In this document: positions 5,836-7,600 of the stretch, in pieces
Numbering within the stretch: the stretch's first letter is position 1
Layout: each line of letters opens with the position of its first letter
Source of the DNA: an uncultured Haemophilus sp.
GTDB taxonomy: Bacteria; Pseudomonadota; Gammaproteobacteria; Enterobacterales; Pasteurellaceae
Reading direction: 5' to 3'
Assembly: GCA_959600045.1 (NCBI GenBank)
Contig: CAUGKJ010000040.1
Span: forward strand, 1 to 7,600
DNA: 7,600 bases
Program-made: the position numbers and the translations under genes
The notes under the pieces: generated by a model
Databases searched by the model: none
What the model was told of the DNA's origin: nothing
Seen by the model: only the letters and a program-made list of their open reading frames with translations

Positions 5836-7600
5836 TTACTTAACTGAACCACAATTTAAACAATATAAATACTGCCCTTTTGGATCATTAAATTGACTTA
5901 ACACATTCAGTTGTTTTTTCACTTGATGCACTTCCTGTGGCAGTCCCAACCAATTTGTAAGTAACGCTTGACCTTTTTGTTTAAGCTTGCGATCTAATTT
6001 AGCGAAGAAACTATTATCTTCATCCACCAACCATTGCACGCTGAAATTATCCATGTATTTATCAGGATGTTGATTGACTAGTGCGACCACTTTATCAATA
6101 GCTACATCAATATCGCCTAATTCATCCACTAAGCCATTTTTCTGTGCATCTTGCCCTAACCAAACTTGGCCCTGAGCAATTTTATCCACTTTATCTTTTG
6201 ATAATTGACGACCACGGCTTACCACATCTAAGAAACGCTCATAACCATTTTCGATGCTAAGTTGATAAATATCCTGTGTATTTTTACCCAATGGACTTAA
6301 AGCTGACGTTTCCGCGAGATCCGTTGTCGCTACGCCATCAGTACTCATTCCCATTTTTTTGATTGTATTTTCAAAGGTTGGGAATAATGCAAAAATCCCG
6401 ATTGAACCAGTAATCGTATTTTTATCTGCCACGATATAGTCGGCAGTTGAAGAAATCCAATAACCACCAGATGCTGCCATGCCCCCCATGGATACCACAA
6501 CAGGTTTGCCTGCTTTTTGAAGATTTTCAGTTTCCTGGCGAATAATTTCTGATGCAAATGCACTGCCACCCGGAGAGTTAACACGGAGAACAACCGCCTT
6601 CACTTTCTCGTTATCGTAGGCTTGTCTCAATAACTTCGCGATGGTATCGCCGCCAGCTGATTCTTCATTGCTTTCACCATCAATAATTGTCCCTTCGACA
6701 TTCACTACCGCAACAATATTTTTTTCATTTGGATCAACAGAGAAACGATCGCCTAAATCAGATAAATAATCTTCAAAATCCACTAATTTGGCTTTGCCTT
6801 CTTCACCTTGACCGAAAAGTGCGGTCAATTTTTTATCTAAATCCAATCTTGTCGCAAACTGTGTCACTAACTGACGTTTTTTCACATAAGCCGTTTCATC
6901 ACCTTTTAACGCTTTTAAATCACTAATATATTTTTGTGCATTCGGTAATACATCATTGGCGGTAATATGGCGATTAACCATTAGTGTTTGCATATAGTTT
7001 TGCCACATGCCACCAAGCCATTTTTGCATATTCGCTTTTGCTTCTGGCGACATATCATCACGCAAGAAAGGTTCTACCGCGGACTTATATGTCCCTACAC
7101 GGAAAATATGAGGTGTGATTTCAAGTTTTTCGAGCATGGATTTAAAGTAAAGATTTTCCTGACGTAAACCTTGAATACCGACTTGGCCAATTGGATTGAG
7201 ATAAATGTCATCCGCAAAACTCGCGAGGAAATACTGGGCCTGTGTGTAATTGTCAGCATAAGCAATAACCGGCTTTTCTGACTCTTTGAAGCTTTGAATC
7301 GCTTTTCCTACATATTCTAATGAGGGAAGATCGCCCCCTTCAAAGTCATTTAAATTCAGCACTAAACCACGAATTCGTTCATCATCTTTCGCAGATAAAA
7401 TACTTTGCACCACATCAAACGTAGAATATTTATACGAGACCTTTTCATTATTTAAACGTTGAAACTCCTCTTGCCAACTCAACATATCCTCTGTGTTATC
7501 TGCAAGATAGCCTGTTAAATTTAAATATAATGCCCCTTGATCGCCTGATAAAACTTGGCTTTTCTTACCATCACTAAAAAGGCTGACGAGCACAATCAAT
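5836..7600 (-). CDS. sppA: SppA, signal peptide peptidase (protease IV), N-terminus off window
   Basis: The frame runs off the right edge. The codon at 7597-7599 is TTG (Leu) within the end of a hydrophobic segment (LIVLVSLF), so it is not the start. The visible 587 residues match E. coli SppA (618 aa, recalled) to its last residues, and about 35 N-terminal residues, including most of the membrane anchor, are missing. Two tandem S49 peptidase domains are present. The general-base lysine lies in RVGTYKSAVEP (visible residue 172, codon 7084-7086; E. coli K209). The nucleophile serine lies in MGGMAASGGYW (visible residue 377, codon 6469-6471; E. coli S409). Other family blocks are RDDMSP, LRVNSPGGS, TGSIGIF and QLSIENGYERF. 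The C-terminal CLNC pair corresponds to E. coli CLTC. The enzyme digests cleaved signal peptides in the inner membrane as a tetramer facing the periplasm. The gene converges on the symporter gene and shares its terminator. It looks intact. Confidence 0.96.
   Translation of the reverse strand, partial: LIVLVSLFSDGKKSQVLSGDQGALYLNLTGYLADNTEDMLSWQEEFQRLNNEKVSYKYSTFDVVQSILSAKDDERIRGLVLNLNDFEGGDLPSLEYVGKAIQSFKESEKPVIAYADNYTQAQYFLASFADDIYLNPIGQVGIQGLRQENLYFKSMLEKLEITPHIFRVGTYKSAVEPFLRDDMSPEAKANMQKWLGGMWQNYMQTLMVNRHITANDVLPNAQKYISDLKALKGDETAYVKKRQLVTQFATRLDLDKKLTALFGQGEEGKAKLVDFEDYLSDLGDRFSVDPNEKNIVAVVNVEGTIIDGESNEESAGGDTIAKLLRQAYDNEKVKAVVLRVNSPGGSAFASEIIRQETENLQKAGKPVVVSMGGMAASGGYWISSTADYIVADKNTITGSIGIFALFPTFENTIKKMGMSTDGVATTDLAETSALSPLGKNTQDIYQLSIENGYERFLDVVSRGRQLSKDKVDKIAQGQVWLGQDAQKNGLVDELGDIDVAIDKVVALVNQHPDKYMDNFSVQWLVDEDNSFFAKLDRKLKQKGQALLTNWLGLPQEVHQVKKQLNVLSQFNDPKGQYLYCLNCGSVK
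6817..6825 (+). other. DNA uptake signal sequence core (in sppA)
   Basis: Exact AAGTGCGGT followed by CAATTTTTTAT, a good match to the extended Haemophilus uptake signal. It lies in the linker between the two peptidase domains of SppA, a tolerant place for such an insertion of motif-coding residues (KLTALF). Confidence 0.88.

Noticed and set aside
6345..6593. 82-codon minus-strand frame inside sppA
   Set aside because: It is a shifted frame over the catalytic serine region of SppA, whose own frame is intact.
6687..6926. 79-codon + strand frame opposite sppA
   Set aside because: It is antisense to the domain linker of SppA, with low-complexity composition and no supporting signals.
1..7600. 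Mobile element, CRISPR array, tRNA or other RNA gene, or defence system
   Set aside because: Nearly all of the window is covered by conserved housekeeping-type genes; no transposase, repeat array, tRNA-like fold or attachment repeat was seen.

Overview
The window looks like chromosomal DNA of a Pasteurellaceae bacterium, most likely Haemophilus (H. parainfluenzae or a close relative; the species is a guess). The reasons are the AT-rich base composition, four exact copies of the Haemophilus-type DNA uptake core AAGTGCGGT (either strand) with none of the alternative ACAAGCGGT type, and gene content typical of the family.

Layout. Positions 1-4747 hold a sap operon on the + strand: the 3' part of sapA (periplasmic binding protein), sapB and sapC (permeases), sapD (ATPase, broken by a frameshift) and sapF (ATPase). 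The genes overlap or almost touch: TAATG junctions at sapA/sapB and sapD/sapF, an 11-nt overlap at sapB/sapC, and a 3-nt gap at sapC/sapD. Positions 4748-4842 are a short intergenic region with a good sigma70-like promoter and no convincing terminator. Positions 4843-5775 (+) encode a bile acid:sodium symporter (BASS) family protein very close to the structurally known Neisseria meningitidis ASBT homologue. A strong hairpin at 5794-5823 separates it from a convergent gene at 5836-7600 (-), sppA, the inner-membrane signal peptide peptidase, whose N-terminal membrane anchor lies off the window.

How the genes work together. SapA would deliver a substrate from the periplasm to the SapB/SapC channel, powered by a SapD/SapF ATPase pair. 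In the literature Sap is tied to antimicrobial peptide resistance and haem uptake (Haemophilus), potassium uptake through Trk, and putrescine export (E. coli SapBCDF). The symporter and sppA are separate transcription units with no obvious functional link to Sap.

The main anomaly is in sapD. One A appears to be missing from an A run at 3207-3210, which splits a frame-corrected 351-residue protein. The cause could be a real mutation, a sequencing error, or recoding at a CGA-AAA site. Both ATPases also depart from consensus at catalytic motifs. I found no mobile element, CRISPR array, RNA gene or clearly new system.
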